The translations under genes and the position numbers were made by a program. DNA of 64,000 nucleotides from Pseudobacter ginsenosidimutans (GTDB lineage: Bacteria > Bacteroidota > Bacteroidia > Chitinophagales > Chitinophagaceae). The notes beneath the pieces are model-generated. The model was not told where the DNA came from. It made no database searches and was given only the letters and a program-made list of their open reading frames with translations. The DNA lies in contig NZ_CP042431.1 in NCBI RefSeq assembly GCF_007970185.1, positions 7,609,342 through 7,673,341 on the forward strand, in the 5' to 3' direction. This document shows, in pieces, positions 11,661-20,338 of this stretch; positions within the stretch are counted from its first letter, which is position 1; each line of letters starts with the position of its first letter.

Positions 11661-11716
11661 TGGTTATCAATAAGCAGTCTTTGCGGTTTGTTTATGAGAT
11701 CAACATTAACTACTTG

Positions 11717-11751
11717 CCGGGTTCCGTTCGCTGCGGGATCCGGTTTTTTTT
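11717..11751 (+). terminator. Terminator-like hairpin on the strand opposite the sus operon
   Basis: A GC-rich stem (CCGG-GTTCC paired with GGGAT-CCGG, with two wobble pairs) is followed on the plus strand by eight T residues (11744-11751). On the minus strand, where fecR-susC are transcribed, the A-tract precedes the hairpin, so it should act only on plus-strand transcripts. No plus-strand gene ends here. It may stop antisense transcription coming from susC towards fecR. Confidence 0.45.
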
Positions 11752-11811
11752 ATATGCCAATCTGCGTGCTGGTTATAGCATCATCATTGAATTATATTTT
11801 AGTTTGAATAA

Positions 11812-12981
11812 TCAGTAGCCTTGCATTACGATCACCTTCTTTCCATCAACTTTAAACCGGACCTTATCAGTGAGCTCCAGGATTTTCAGCACATTGGAAA
11901 GCTGGGTATTCCTGGGGAATGAACCATCGATCTCCTGTGATGCTCCGGACTCGATTTTCACTTCGATATCATACCATCTTGCTACCTGTTTCATGATCGA
12001 TTCAACGGTAGCATTTTTGAATTGGAACAATCCATTCTTCCAGGCGATCACTTCGCTGGTATTTACATTGTTCGTAACTGTGAAGCTGTTGTTCCTGTGC
12101 AGTTGCGACTGCTGGCCGGGGATCAGCACTTTGCCGGCTCCGTTTCTAAGTGATACTTTCACACTACCCTGCAACAGCGTGGTAGCCACGATCGCTTCAT
12201 CGTCATAAGCATTGAAGTTGAAGGAGGTACCCAGTACTTCTATTTCCTGGTTTCCGCCAATTACTTTGAAAGGTCTGGTGGCATCTTTGGCGATCTCGAA
12301 ATAAGCTTCCCCTGTTACTTCTACCCTTCTTTCATCCTCACTGAATGTTGAAGGGAACCTGATGGAAGAAGCGGCATTCAACCAAACCGCTGAACCGTCA
12401 GGCAGGGTTGCCTGCCATTGACCGCCGCGTGGCGTTGCGAGTTGAACCAGTTGGCCGGCGGATGCAATCTTTTCGCCATCGTTGTAAGTGATATTCCCGG
12501 AGATACTGATACCATTCTTGCCGGAATCGAGTTCGATGCGCTGATTGTTATTGATGGTGAGAACAGCACGGTTTGTGCCCGGGGCGATATCATTTTTTGC
12601 AATGGCGATCTCTTCCGGACCAGGTGATTGAATGGTTTTGTTGTTGAAATAGTAAATAAATGTACCCGTGGTAAGAATAAGGATGGCTGCAGCATAGCGG
12701 AGCCATTTTCGTTTGTAGAGCGGGATAGGTTTAATGGTTGTCTGACGGGCGGAATTTTCTTGCTGAACCTTCACGAGGAGATCGGTTTTCAGCCTTTCGA
12801 TTACAGAAGGATAGGTAAAACCAGCACTGTGGCGGGCAGTGAGCTGAATTTCCATCAATTCCTCCAGCACCTGCTGGCTTTCGGGTTGATGCATCAGCTC
12901 CTGTAAGATGCTCCATTCTTCGGGAGTAATGCTGCCGTCCAGGTAACGTTCGATATAGTATGTAAGCCGGTCTGCTGTCAT
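11812..12981 (-). CDS. FecR-family anti-sigma factor
   Basis: 389 residues. The cytoplasmic N-terminus (MTADRLTYYIERYLDGSITP) resembles anti-sigma FecR_N. One membrane helix follows (LRYAAAILILTTGTFIYYF, ~100-120), then a periplasmic FecR domain with the signature LPDGSAVWLNAASSIRFP, VTGEAYFEIAKD and FKVIGGNQEIEVLGTSFNF. The C-terminal DUF4974/STN-like segment is NTQLSNVLKILELTDKVRF. It should hold the adjacent ECF sigma factor inactive until the STN domain of SusC signals ligand binding. ATG 12981 is chosen because upstream codons of the open frame lack family features. The gene follows sigma by 60 bp and precedes susC by about 200 bp. Confidence 0.93.
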   Translation of the reverse strand: MTADRLTYYIERYLDGSITPEEWSILQELMHQPESQQVLEELMEIQLTARHSAGFTYPSVIERLKTDLLVKVQQENSARQTTIKPIPLYKRKWLRYAAAILILTTGTFIYYFNNKTIQSPGPEEIAIAKNDIAPGTNRAVLTINNNQRIELDSGKNGISISGNITYNDGEKIASAGQLVQLATPRGGQWQATLPDGSAVWLNAASSIRFPSTFSEDERRVEVTGEAYFEIAKDATRPFKVIGGNQEIEVLGTSFNFNAYDDEAIVATTLLQGSVKVSLRNGAGKVLIPGQQSQLHRNNSFTVTNNVNTSEVIAWKNGLFQFKNATVESIMKQVARWYDIEVKIESGASQEIDGSFPRNTQLSNVLKILELTDKVRFKVDGKKVIVMQGY

Positions 12982-13041
12982 AGTTATGATTGTATAGTCA
13001 GGTATTTTTAAGGGGAGGTGGGGCCGCGACAAAAATATTTT

Positions 13042-13632
13042 TTAGCGGCTGTGGGAAGCCAGCCAGAAAAGGCTGATTGTAACAATTCCGTATTCCTCTT
13101 TGATATAGGTGCGCAGGAAAACCAGGGCTTCGAGGATATGATCTTTGACGGTGCTTTTGGCGATGTTCAATTGCTGCGCGATCTCTTCGTAGGAAAGACC
13201 TTCATATCGGCTCATTTTGAAGACCTGTTGTCTTCTGGCGGGCAACAATTCAACGCCGCGGGCAATCGCTTCGGAAAGTTGTTTGTATTCAATGCTGGCG
13301 TCAGGGGAATGCAGCCAGCTTTTCAAGTGATCGGCAGGAGGTTCAGTGGCAGCCAGTTTGGATTTGAATGCATTGATAGAGCGATTGCGGGTCATCCGGT
13401 AAACGTAGCCGGCAAAATTGCTGATGGAAGGAAGTTCGGCTCTTTGTTTCCAGATACTGAAGAGGATGTCCTGGGTAATTTCTTCTGCGAGACCAGCATC
13501 TTTGACGTACATCAGACAGTGGCCGTAGATAACTGAGCCGTAATGGTCAATGATTTCGGTGTAAGCTTTTTCATCGCTTTGGGCAAGACGAATCAGCAGT
13601 TCGGGTTCGTTATGGATTTGAGTACGGGGCAA
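13042..13632 (-). CDS. ECF-type RNA polymerase sigma factor
   Basis: 196 residues. Sigma region 2 (ELLIRLAQSDEKAYTEIIDHYGSVIYG ... AEEITQDILFSIWKQR) and region 4 (LLPARRQQVFKMSRYEGLSYEEIAQQLNI AKSTVKDHI, written in two parts) are clear, and there is no accessory domain. It is the partner of the FecR anti-sigma factor downstream and should drive the SusC operon. The only usable start near the family N-terminus is TTG 13632; no ATG or GTG is in frame for at least 20 codons upstream. A sequence error removing an ATG start cannot be excluded. Confidence 0.92.
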   Translation of the reverse strand: MPRTQIHNEPELLIRLAQSDEKAYTEIIDHYGSVIYGHCLMYVKDAGLAEEITQDILFSIWKQRAELPSISNFAGYVYRMTRNRSINAFKSKLAATEPPADHLKSWLHSPDASIEYKQLSEAIARGVELLPARRQQVFKMSRYEGLSYEEIAQQLNIAKSTVKDHILEALVFLRTYIKEEYGIVTISLFWLASHSR

Positions 13633-13711
13633 TTGCTCAAGAACGGTTGACGTGTAAAGGTGCGGAAAAAATGAATATGATGGAATGTGGATGGAGTAAA
13701 GAGGGAAATAG

Positions 13712-14869
13712 TTAGATGTTTTTCCAACTTGTTACATTGTAGTTGCTTCTGTTTTCGTTCTCATTGCCACCGTAAATGAGTGCTTTCTCTACTATTGCAG
13801 GTTGTGCTAATTGCTCAAACCGGTCCATCTCTTTGAACAATGCATTGCTTACAGTTTCCGTAGCCTTTATTTCTGCAATGTCAAATCCATTACTGGTTTT
13901 CCGCAAGAGGTCTACTTCATTACCATTGCTATCCTGCCAGAAAAAATAATCATAATGCAGGTATTGGTGATGATTTTTCTTTTGATATTCTGCAATCACC
14001 ATATTTTCGAATACCTGTCCTTTTGATCTGTTTTCGCTTAGTTCCTCAGGCGTTCTGATTCCGAGCAGATAACTCAATAAGCCTGTATCATAGAAATATA
14101 GTTTCGGGGTTTTGATCTGCCGCTTATTGAAGTTTTGGTGATATGGCTGCAGAAGAAAAATTATGTAGCTGCTTTCGAGTAAAGACAGCCATGCTCTGGC
14201 AATATGGTTGGTAATGTCACATTCATTGGCTAGTGCGCTTACATTTACTAACTGTCCTGCCCTGCCAGCACATAAATTAACAAATGTCCGGAATACTTTT
14301 AAATCCTTAATATTTAGAAGTTCGGTTACATCTTTCTCAATATACGTTTGCAGATAGTTCGAATAAAAAACTACAGGGTCAATTAGCCTGTCAAAGATTG
14401 CAGGATAAAATCCTTTTATAGCAGCATGCAGGTAAGTAGTTTCTAAAAGCTGTGCTGATCTCAATTCATTAAAATCCAAAGGCAGCAGTTTGAACAGCGC
14501 TACTCTACCTGCTAAGGATTGTGTTATGTTTTTCAACAAATGAAAGTTTTGAGATCCGGAAAGGATGAACTGTCCCATCAGACCTGATTCATCTACTCTC
14601 GCCTGTATGTAAGAGAAAAGCGAAGGCACTCTTTGTACTTCATCAAGAATAACAAATTTGTTGTTTTGATTCAGAAAACCAACAGGATCAACAGTTGCAA
14701 ATTCCCTGGTATTAGGATTTTCAAGAGAAACATACCGGTATTCACTGAACAGGTTTTTCAAGAGGGTTGTTTTGCCAGATTGCCGGGGCCCTGTTATTGC
14801 GAGCACCGGAAATTTTGAAATCTGAGCCTTAATAAGGGAGGTTATTTGTCTGTGAATGAAGTTGCTCAT
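13712..14869 (-). CDS. AAA ATPase with C-terminal DUF4143 domain
   Basis: 385 residues. The N-terminal AAA_14 domain has Walker A GPRQSGKTT (~27-35), Walker B FVILDEVQ (~73-80) and sensor FILSGSQNF. The C-terminal DUF4143 domain carries NGNEVDLL and, about 10 residues on, AEIKAT; this D-x-ExK spacing resembles PD-(D/E)XK nuclease folds. The family is widespread, often encoded next to mobile or stress genes, and its cellular role is unsettled. It is transcribed away from a second family member across a 220 bp AT-rich gap (14870-15089). Confidence 0.88.
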   Translation of the reverse strand: MSNFIHRQITSLIKAQISKFPVLAITGPRQSGKTTLLKNLFSEYRYVSLENPNTREFATVDPVGFLNQNNKFVILDEVQRVPSLFSYIQARVDESGLMGQFILSGSQNFHLLKNITQSLAGRVALFKLLPLDFNELRSAQLLETTYLHAAIKGFYPAIFDRLIDPVVFYSNYLQTYIEKDVTELLNIKDLKVFRTFVNLCAGRAGQLVNVSALANECDITNHIARAWLSLLESSYIIFLLQPYHQNFNKRQIKTPKLYFYDTGLLSYLLGIRTPEELSENRSKGQVFENMVIAEYQKKNHHQYLHYDYFFWQDSNGNEVDLLRKTSNGFDIAEIKATETVSNALFKEMDRFEQLAQPAIVEKALIYGGNENENRSNYNVTSWKNI

Positions 14870-15070
14870 AACATGAAATTACAAATTATTCACAAATAGC
14901 ATAGCCAATATTTACAATTTACATAAACAATATTGAACAAATTGCATAAATAAATGGGAAGCAGGCCTTTAATCAGCTGTCGGATTAAACTATATTTAAT
15001 TAATAATCAATACTTAAAGAGATATTTTGTAAATCTAAAGTAGAATTTTAGAATATCAAAAACAGTATTT

Positions 15071-15078
15071 TATATTTG
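15071..15078 (+). promoter_or_regulatory. Candidate Bacteroidota -7 box (TATATTTG)
   Basis: TATATTTG matches the TAnnTTTG -7 consensus of Bacteroidota sigma-ABfr promoters. It lies 12 bp before the start of the plus-strand DUF4143 ATPase, inside the AT-rich divergent gap. No convincing TTTG -33 box was seen. The predicted transcript would have a very short leader. Confidence 0.35.
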
Positions 15079-15089
15079 TAAAAGTTTTT

Positions 15090-16352
15090 ATGACCACTAT
15101 TCCGCGCCAAATTACTTCGGAACTCCAGGCTGCCCTCAAAGTAAGCCCTGTTGTATTCCTGGATGGCCCCAGGCAGTCAGGGAAGAGCACATTAGTACGT
15201 CATATTACTCACCCCCCTGTAGTGGACGCTGAAGAAAGCGCTACCTATATCACGTTCGATAGTCCTACTCAGATGGCGGCAGCCGCCGCAGAGCCGCAAG
15301 CATTTCTTACCAGTAGAAAGGGGAACCTCATCATTGATGAAGTGCAACTGGTACCCGAAATATTCAGGGCTTTGAAAATTGTGGTGGATGAAATCAGGTT
15401 AAAAGATAAGTCGAATGTAAATGGCCGGTTCCTCCTTACAGGGTCTGCTAATATCCTGGCTCTCCCCCAACTATCAGACCCATTGGTAGGGCGAACGTCT
15501 GTTCTTACGCTATATCCCTTTTGCACAGCCGAAGCCATTCAAAGCAAATGCGATGGCTTGACCAGATTACTCTCTATGAACTTTGATGCAATGAGCAGTC
15601 ATGGGTTAAGTTTAATCAAAGCAATCGAACTGGCAACCTTTCCTGAAATTTCTACAAGCAATAGCGGAGAAAGATTCCGCTGGTTCGATGGTTATCTTTC
15701 AACTATACTTCAACGTGATGTGCGTCAATTGGCTGAACTTGACAAAATCGCTTTATTACCTACCCTCCTGCGTGTTCTTGCAACAAGAGCAGGCAACCTT
15801 CTCAACGACGCTGATATCGCAAGAGACATTGGACTCAATGCGGTGACATCTAAAAATTACAGGAATATACTTAAGATGATGTTCCTCAATTTTGATGTCC
15901 AACCCTGGTACAGGAATATCGGAAAACGACTGGTGAAAGCCCCCAAAGGATATCTTACAGACACCATGCTACTCTCACATATGTTGGGCATGGAACTTGA
16001 AGACATGCAATTGAACAGACCTGAATTGTTTGGCCATGTACTTGAAAACTATGTAGCTACCGAACTGGTGAAGCAATTATCATTCGGAAATGTCAGAGGG
16101 CAACTCCATCACTTCCGCACCAGCGATGGTAAGGAAGTTGATTTTGTAATCGAGAAACAGGACGGCTCTATTTTCGCTATTGAAATAAAGAAATCTGAAT
16201 CAGTAAGCATCCATGATTTCAAAGGAATACAGTTGCTGGCCGAATCTGCTCCAAAAGATTTTAAAGGAGGGGTTATTTTGTATTCCGGAAAAGAAGCAGT
16301 TCCGTTTGGGAAGAATTTATGGGCAGTGCCGTTTCAAGTGCTGTGGCAGTAG
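15090..16352 (+). CDS. Second AAA ATPase with DUF4143 domain
   Basis: 420 residues. Same architecture as the divergent neighbour, but a distant paralogue. Walker A is DGPRQSGKST (~26-35), Walker B LIIDEVQLVP (~80), the sensor is RFLLTGSANILALPQL. The C-terminal DUF4143 part contains KEVDFVIEK followed by FAIEIKKSES, again a PD-(D/E)XK-like D ... ExK pattern. It starts at ATG 15090 close to a -7-like box. Two diverged copies back to back suggest an acquired or duplicated module; neither is needed for any recognisable neighbouring pathway. Confidence 0.88.
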   Translation: MTTIPRQITSELQAALKVSPVVFLDGPRQSGKSTLVRHITHPPVVDAEESATYITFDSPTQMAAAAAEPQAFLTSRKGNLIIDEVQLVPEIFRALKIVVDEIRLKDKSNVNGRFLLTGSANILALPQLSDPLVGRTSVLTLYPFCTAEAIQSKCDGLTRLLSMNFDAMSSHGLSLIKAIELATFPEISTSNSGERFRWFDGYLSTILQRDVRQLAELDKIALLPTLLRVLATRAGNLLNDADIARDIGLNAVTSKNYRNILKMMFLNFDVQPWYRNIGKRLVKAPKGYLTDTMLLSHMLGMELEDMQLNRPELFGHVLENYVATELVKQLSFGNVRGQLHHFRTSDGKEVDFVIEKQDGSIFAIEIKKSESVSIHDFKGIQLLAESAPKDFKGGVILYSGKEAVPFGKNLWAVPFQVLWQ

Positions 16353-16418
16353 GATACGCAGCTTACATCACTATTCTGAAAGCTGAAACATCGTTTTATT
16401 GTACAATAAATCTGTCTC

Positions 16419-16916
16419 TTGAATATTATTAAACGCCCCTGGTTTGCTCCTGCGCTAGTACTGTTCTTCGTAACAGTAATTGCAGCGGAAAACTTCATCC
16501 TTCCCTTCACACAGATAACCGAAGTTAAAGAAGCCAATGATTTTGAAATAAGCAGAACCAGCCCTACACGCTCTCATTCAACTCGCTGGCTAATTGCAGC
16601 AAGCGGCCGTCGCTACAATGTTTCAGCGCCTCCGTACAACTATCTTTCCAAAGGTGATTCCTTTATTATTTATCGTTCATTAATATTCAAAAAACCGTTA
16701 AAGATTAGCTGGTGCGAGCCGGATGGTTGCTATATAATGGCAATGGGCACAATGAATGGCAATTACATTTCTTTAATTGCTCTGGGTGCCTTAGCAATCT
16801 GGGCACTGTTGAATTTGTTGGGGATCATAAAGCCTTCACCGGAAAGAAAAGGACATTGGAATACTGTAGCTATTGGAATAAGCGGAGCCCTATTTATTTT
16901 CTATTTGTGGTATTAA
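16419..16916 (+). CDS. Small membrane protein, unrecognised
   Basis: 165 residues. One hydrophobic segment lies near the N-terminus (FAPALVLFFVTVIAA) and two near the C-terminus (YISLIALGALAIWALLNLLGII and GISGALFIFYLWY, separated by a charged loop). Between them is a ~70-residue extracytoplasmic stretch with two Cys (SWCEPDGCY). The only in-frame start is TTG 16419, three codons after a stop. I recognise no family. The hydropathy pattern and lack of a competing frame favour a real gene, but the start is uncertain. Confidence 0.5.
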   Translation: MNIIKRPWFAPALVLFFVTVIAAENFILPFTQITEVKEANDFEISRTSPTRSHSTRWLIAASGRRYNVSAPPYNYLSKGDSFIIYRSLIFKKPLKISWCEPDGCYIMAMGTMNGNYISLIALGALAIWALLNLLGIIKPSPERKGHWNTVAIGISGALFIFYLWY

Positions 16917-16956
16917 ATCAAGATCATAGGCAAACTGAGCCCTCTATTAGTTTCAC

Positions 16957-17138
16957 CTATGCGCAGCGAAAAACGGGAGCTGGAATAGACACCCCCCTGG
17001 GACTCTTGCGGATCGCGGATTTCTTTGGCCCCCTTTTCTCCGGCTAATCACTTTGTCCACTCCTCTTATGGTATAAAAGGAAAGCCCGTTCATCAACGCA
17101 TCCATAGCTGCTTTGGAAGATGCTGGTATTTTTGCCAT
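16957..17138 (-). pseudogene. Remnant of a short Bacteroidota hypothetical protein (frameshifted, truncated)
   Basis: ATG 17138 opens MAKIPASSKAAMDALMNGL, then FYTIRGVDKVISRRKGG. From memory this resembles the start of a hypothetical protein common in Bacteroidota, though I cannot check that. After the C5 run at 17029-17033 the expected reading moves by one frame; adding one base gives PKKSAIRKSPRG and then a stop at 16957. Both the frame break and the abrupt end after ~60 codons argue for a gene fragment. It lies in the accessory-looking stretch after the DUF4143 genes. It could instead be chance coding potential. Confidence 0.35.
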
Positions 17139-17200
17139 AGAATTGGTTTTGCCTGAAATTAATCCATCATCATGTTATTTAATTCTTTAATGCAATGATG

Positions 17201-17222
17201 ATCACTTATCTTATAAAGTGAT
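17201..17222. promoter_or_regulatory. Inverted repeat upstream of the SnoaL-like gene
   Basis: ATCACTT (17201-17207) and AAGTGAT (17216-17222) form a perfect 7-bp inverted repeat, 86 bp upstream of the SnoaL-like start. A further AAGT lies 4 bp on. It might be an operator. No T-tract follows, and no close -7 consensus is seen. Confidence 0.25.
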
Positions 17223-17307
17223 ATCTAAGTAATATACCCCATCCCATAATAGGATCCTACGGCTCCCCAGGCCCATTTTTTGCATCCCATCTCATAAAAC
17301 CTATAAC

Positions 17308-17667
17308 ATGACCACTAAAGAGATCGCCACCAAACTGGCCAATTATTGCCGCGAAGGACAATGGGAACCAGCCCAGAAAGAATTCTACGCCGAAGATGTG
17401 ATCAGCATCGAACCATATGCTACCGATGATTTCGAAAAAGAAACAAGAGGACTGAAAAACATTCTCGCCAAAGGCGAAAAATTCCAAAACATGGTGGAAG
17501 AAATGCACAGCCTTGAAGTAGGCGAACCCATCGTAGCAGAAAACTCCTTCGCATTTGTAATGACGATGGATGTAACGATGAAAGGCAAAGGCAGAATGAA
17601 AATGCCGGAACTCTGTGTATATACTTTGCGCGATGGAAAAGTGATCTCAGAACAATTCTTCATGTGA
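17308..17667 (+). CDS. SnoaL-like / NTF2-fold protein
   Basis: 119 residues, single domain. The pattern IATKLANYCREGQWEPAQKEFYAEDVISIEP, split by turns and followed by four strands (SFAFVMTMDVTMK, MKMPELCVYTLRDGKVISEQFF), is typical of the SnoaL-like/NTF2 superfamily of small barrels. These bind small hydrophobic ligands or act as isomerase-like enzymes; the sequence does not indicate which. It is monocistronic and ends 25 bp from the convergent NHL lipoprotein gene. Confidence 0.75.
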   Translation: MTTKEIATKLANYCREGQWEPAQKEFYAEDVISIEPYATDDFEKETRGLKNILAKGEKFQNMVEEMHSLEVGEPIVAENSFAFVMTMDVTMKGKGRMKMPELCVYTLRDGKVISEQFFM

Positions 17668-17692
17668 TCACTTTTTCATCGCGACAATCAGC

Positions 17693-19459
17693 TTACTGTT
17701 TAAAGAGCTTTCTTATCATTTTATTGCCCTGGTCGGCAACAAGGAACTCGCCGTTTATGCCTAATGCGATCGCTACAGGCAAATTGAATTTCGCCTGAAC
17801 TCCTTCGCCGTCCTTATGACCTGGCAGTACCATGCCTGCAATTACAGTCGCCACACCGGCAGGGCTCAGTGAGTAAACACTGTGGCGCAACTGATCTGCA
17901 ACGTAGATATTACCTGCAGCATCGGATGCGATATCGGAAGGATTCGTAAACGGATCATTGGTGAGCCCGTTCACCAGGGTGGTCACCTTACCTGTATTAT
18001 CGATCTTCCTGATCCTTCTTGCAGTTGGTTCAGCAACGTATATCATGCCGTCAGTTGTTACTTCAATGGCAGCCGGATTATTGAAAGACGCCGCTACCCC
18101 CGTCCCATCTGAAGATCCTGCTGTACCGGATCCTGCAATGGTGGTGACCACTCCGGCGGGTGTGATCTTTCGGATCCTGTGATTACCATAATCAGCTACA
18201 TATACATTCCCATTTGCATCAACGGTAACGCCCTGCGGATTATTGAAAATGGCAGTAGTGCCGTCGCCTGCAAGCGTAGACACATTTCCGTTAGGTTCGA
18301 TCTTCCTGATACGTTTATTGTTCCTGTCCGATACGTAAAGATTATTGTTGCCATCGATCGCCATGGCAGTAGGATCACTGAACATAGCAATATTTCCAGG
18401 TCCATCCTGGAATCCCTGCGAACCTGTTCCGGCCAGAACCGTTACAGCCCCGGTTGAACTGATCTTCTTGATCTGCTGATCGGTTTTGTCTGCTACATAC
18501 AGGAATCCATCATTGCCGATCACTACTGCTGCAGGTGCAGCCAGATCATTTTCAGATGCAATCACAGGAACAGTATACACCCTCCATACCAGGTCATACA
18601 CGAAATCTGTTGAAGAAACGCCTGTTTTTGTTCCAACCGTAACGGCGATCTTTCCTGTTCCGGCAGCAACAGGTACTGTCACGTCCAATTCATCAGGAAC
18701 AGCCTTGGTTACAACCGCATCCTGACCATTGATGGAAACACTGTTCTCACTGAGCATGGAAGAGAAACCGCTTCCCCTGATCTTGATCGTTGCACCGCCT
18801 TTTGCATTGGGCGTAAAAGAGTTTATAACGATCTCAGGTTGCTCCTGTGTTATTTTCAACAACAATGGCGTAACCGCCGGACCAGTGCTTTCAAGTTTGA
18901 TAACAGCCTCGCGGGCGCCTATCCTGTTATTGGGAGCGATGGTGAAAAACAATTTGGTAACACCTGCCTTACCGGTGGAGGCACCTGGCGTGATCCACCA
19001 GGAATCAACCGGCATCACTATTTTCCAGGGTACATTCGAAGTAATAGTTACAGAGTCCTGCTGACCTTCAGGCTTTTCTTCTATTTCTGTTTTATTGATC
19101 AGCATGGAAGGTGCTGCGCCAAGCTGATTGAATACTACACGACTTGATGATAAGCCTTTGGCATTCAGGATAAGCGTAACCGTGAGTTGCTCCGCTTTTG
19201 CATTGGCAGGATAGCTGAACTCAACAGTAGCATTGCCACGACCGCTGGAAGGTTCGATGGTGAGCCAGGAAGGGATACCGCTGAAATCCCAATCCACGTT
19301 GGAGGTAATATCAAGGGATGCCGTACCGGCTTCTGCAGTGGCTTCGATGGAGGGTTTGTCTACCTCCAGCACCGGTACAACTTTTTCGTCTTTATTGCAA
19401 AAAGGGAAAACTAAACAGATTAAGATGAGCAGGCTCCATTGCTGGAATAAGGTTTTCAT
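17693..19459 (-). CDS. BACON-IPT/TIG-NHL repeat lipoprotein
   Basis: 588 residues. Lipobox VFPFC (Cys21) is followed by two BACON-type Ig domains (~30-120 and ~120-210; signatures NVDWDFSGIPSWLTIEPSSG and NVPWKIVMPVDSWWITPG). Then comes an IPT/TIG domain (INSFTPNAKGGATIKIRGSGF, ~212-290) and at least five NHL repeats of the form PxGVxVDxxGNVYVADxxNxRIRKIxP up to the C-terminus, a beta-propeller. It is likely surface-anchored and binds carbohydrate or protein. Nothing in the neighbourhood names a partner. Confidence 0.85.
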   Translation of the reverse strand: MKTLFQQWSLLILICLVFPFCNKDEKVVPVLEVDKPSIEATAEAGTASLDITSNVDWDFSGIPSWLTIEPSSGRGNATVEFSYPANAKAEQLTVTLILNAKGLSSSRVVFNQLGAAPSMLINKTEIEEKPEGQQDSVTITSNVPWKIVMPVDSWWITPGASTGKAGVTKLFFTIAPNNRIGAREAVIKLESTGPAVTPLLLKITQEQPEIVINSFTPNAKGGATIKIRGSGFSSMLSENSVSINGQDAVVTKAVPDELDVTVPVAAGTGKIAVTVGTKTGVSSTDFVYDLVWRVYTVPVIASENDLAAPAAVVIGNDGFLYVADKTDQQIKKISSTGAVTVLAGTGSQGFQDGPGNIAMFSDPTAMAIDGNNNLYVSDRNNKRIRKIEPNGNVSTLAGDGTTAIFNNPQGVTVDANGNVYVADYGNHRIRKITPAGVVTTIAGSGTAGSSDGTGVAASFNNPAAIEVTTDGMIYVAEPTARRIRKIDNTGKVTTLVNGLTNDPFTNPSDIASDAAGNIYVADQLRHSVYSLSPAGVATVIAGMVLPGHKDGEGVQAKFNLPVAIALGINGEFLVADQGNKMIRKLFKQ

Positions 19460-19608
19460 ATTGATGAATTTCGATCATGAACCAAATCGCATTAATAACG
19501 CATGTCGTTCAGCCATGTATATGCGAACGGTTAAAAAATGAAATTTATTGGGCTGGAAGGAAATAAAATGGCTCTGTAATTTACAAAAAGCAGGCACATA
19601 AGCAAATC

Positions 19609-19635
19609 CCGGGATAATTTATTGTATTGTCCCGG
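19609..19635 (-). terminator. Hairpin downstream of cmk, possible weak terminator
   Basis: CCGGGATAAT and ATTGTCCCGG form a 10-bp stem with one wobble pair and a 7-base loop, 26 bp past the cmk stop on the minus strand. The T-tract on that side is poor, so intrinsic termination is uncertain. Confidence 0.35.
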
Positions 19636-19660
19636 ATGCACATACGCTTTTTATCATGTA

Positions 19661-20338
19661 TTACAATCTTTCTTTCACCCATCCGAGGGCGATATCCAGT
19701 TGCTGTCTGATGGTAAGATGGGAATTGTCCAGTACCAGGGCGTCTTCTGCCTGTCTTAACGGGCTTACTTCCCTGTGGGAGTCTATATAATCGCGCATTT
19801 CAAGATTGGCTCTCACCTCTTCAATGGTCACATTGGGATTCTTTTCATAGAGCTCTTTGAAACGGCGCTGAACGCGGATGGCGTTGTCGGCGGTCATGAA
19901 AATTTTAAGCTCGGCATCGGGGAAAACAACGGTCCCAATATCGCGGCCATCCATCACGATCCCTTTCTTTCTTCCCATCTCCTGCTGTTGTTTAACGGCA
20001 TATTCACGCACTTCACGGATGGCTGCTACTTCGCTTACTTTTTCCGCTACTACCAGGTCGCGGATCACATATTCTACGTTCTCGTCGTTGAGGAAAATTT
20101 CACTCTGGCCATTCTTGTGATTGGCGTGGAATTGAAGTTTGATATGCCCCAATGCTTCGTGTACCGCTTCGGGGTTTGTCCAGTCAACATGATTGCGGAG
20201 AAAGTAAAGAGTGATGGATCGATACATGGCGCCACTGTCGATATACACATATCCCAGTTCTCTCGCCAATTGTTTTGCAAGGGTGCTTTTGCCACAGCTG
20301 CTCCAGCCGTCAATGGTGATGATGATCTTCTTGTCCAT
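19661..20338 (-). CDS. cmk: (d)CMP kinase
   Basis: 225 residues, the usual length. It phosphorylates CMP/dCMP to the diphosphate in pyrimidine nucleotide metabolism. The P-loop is DGWSSCGKSTLAKQLA (~9-24), with the CMP-binding segment YIDSGAMYRSIT and the lid region VMDGRDIGTVVFPDAELKIFMTA. ATG 20338 places the P-loop at the standard distance from the N-terminus. The same frame stays open for another 170 codons upstream, see the separate entry. Confidence 0.95.
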   Translation of the reverse strand: MDKKIIITIDGWSSCGKSTLAKQLARELGYVYIDSGAMYRSITLYFLRNHVDWTNPEAVHEALGHIKLQFHANHKNGQSEIFLNDENVEYVIRDLVVAEKVSEVAAIREVREYAVKQQQEMGRKKGIVMDGRDIGTVVFPDAELKIFMTADNAIRVQRRFKELYEKNPNVTIEEVRANLEMRDYIDSHREVSPLRQAEDALVLDNSHLTIRQQLDIALGWVKERL

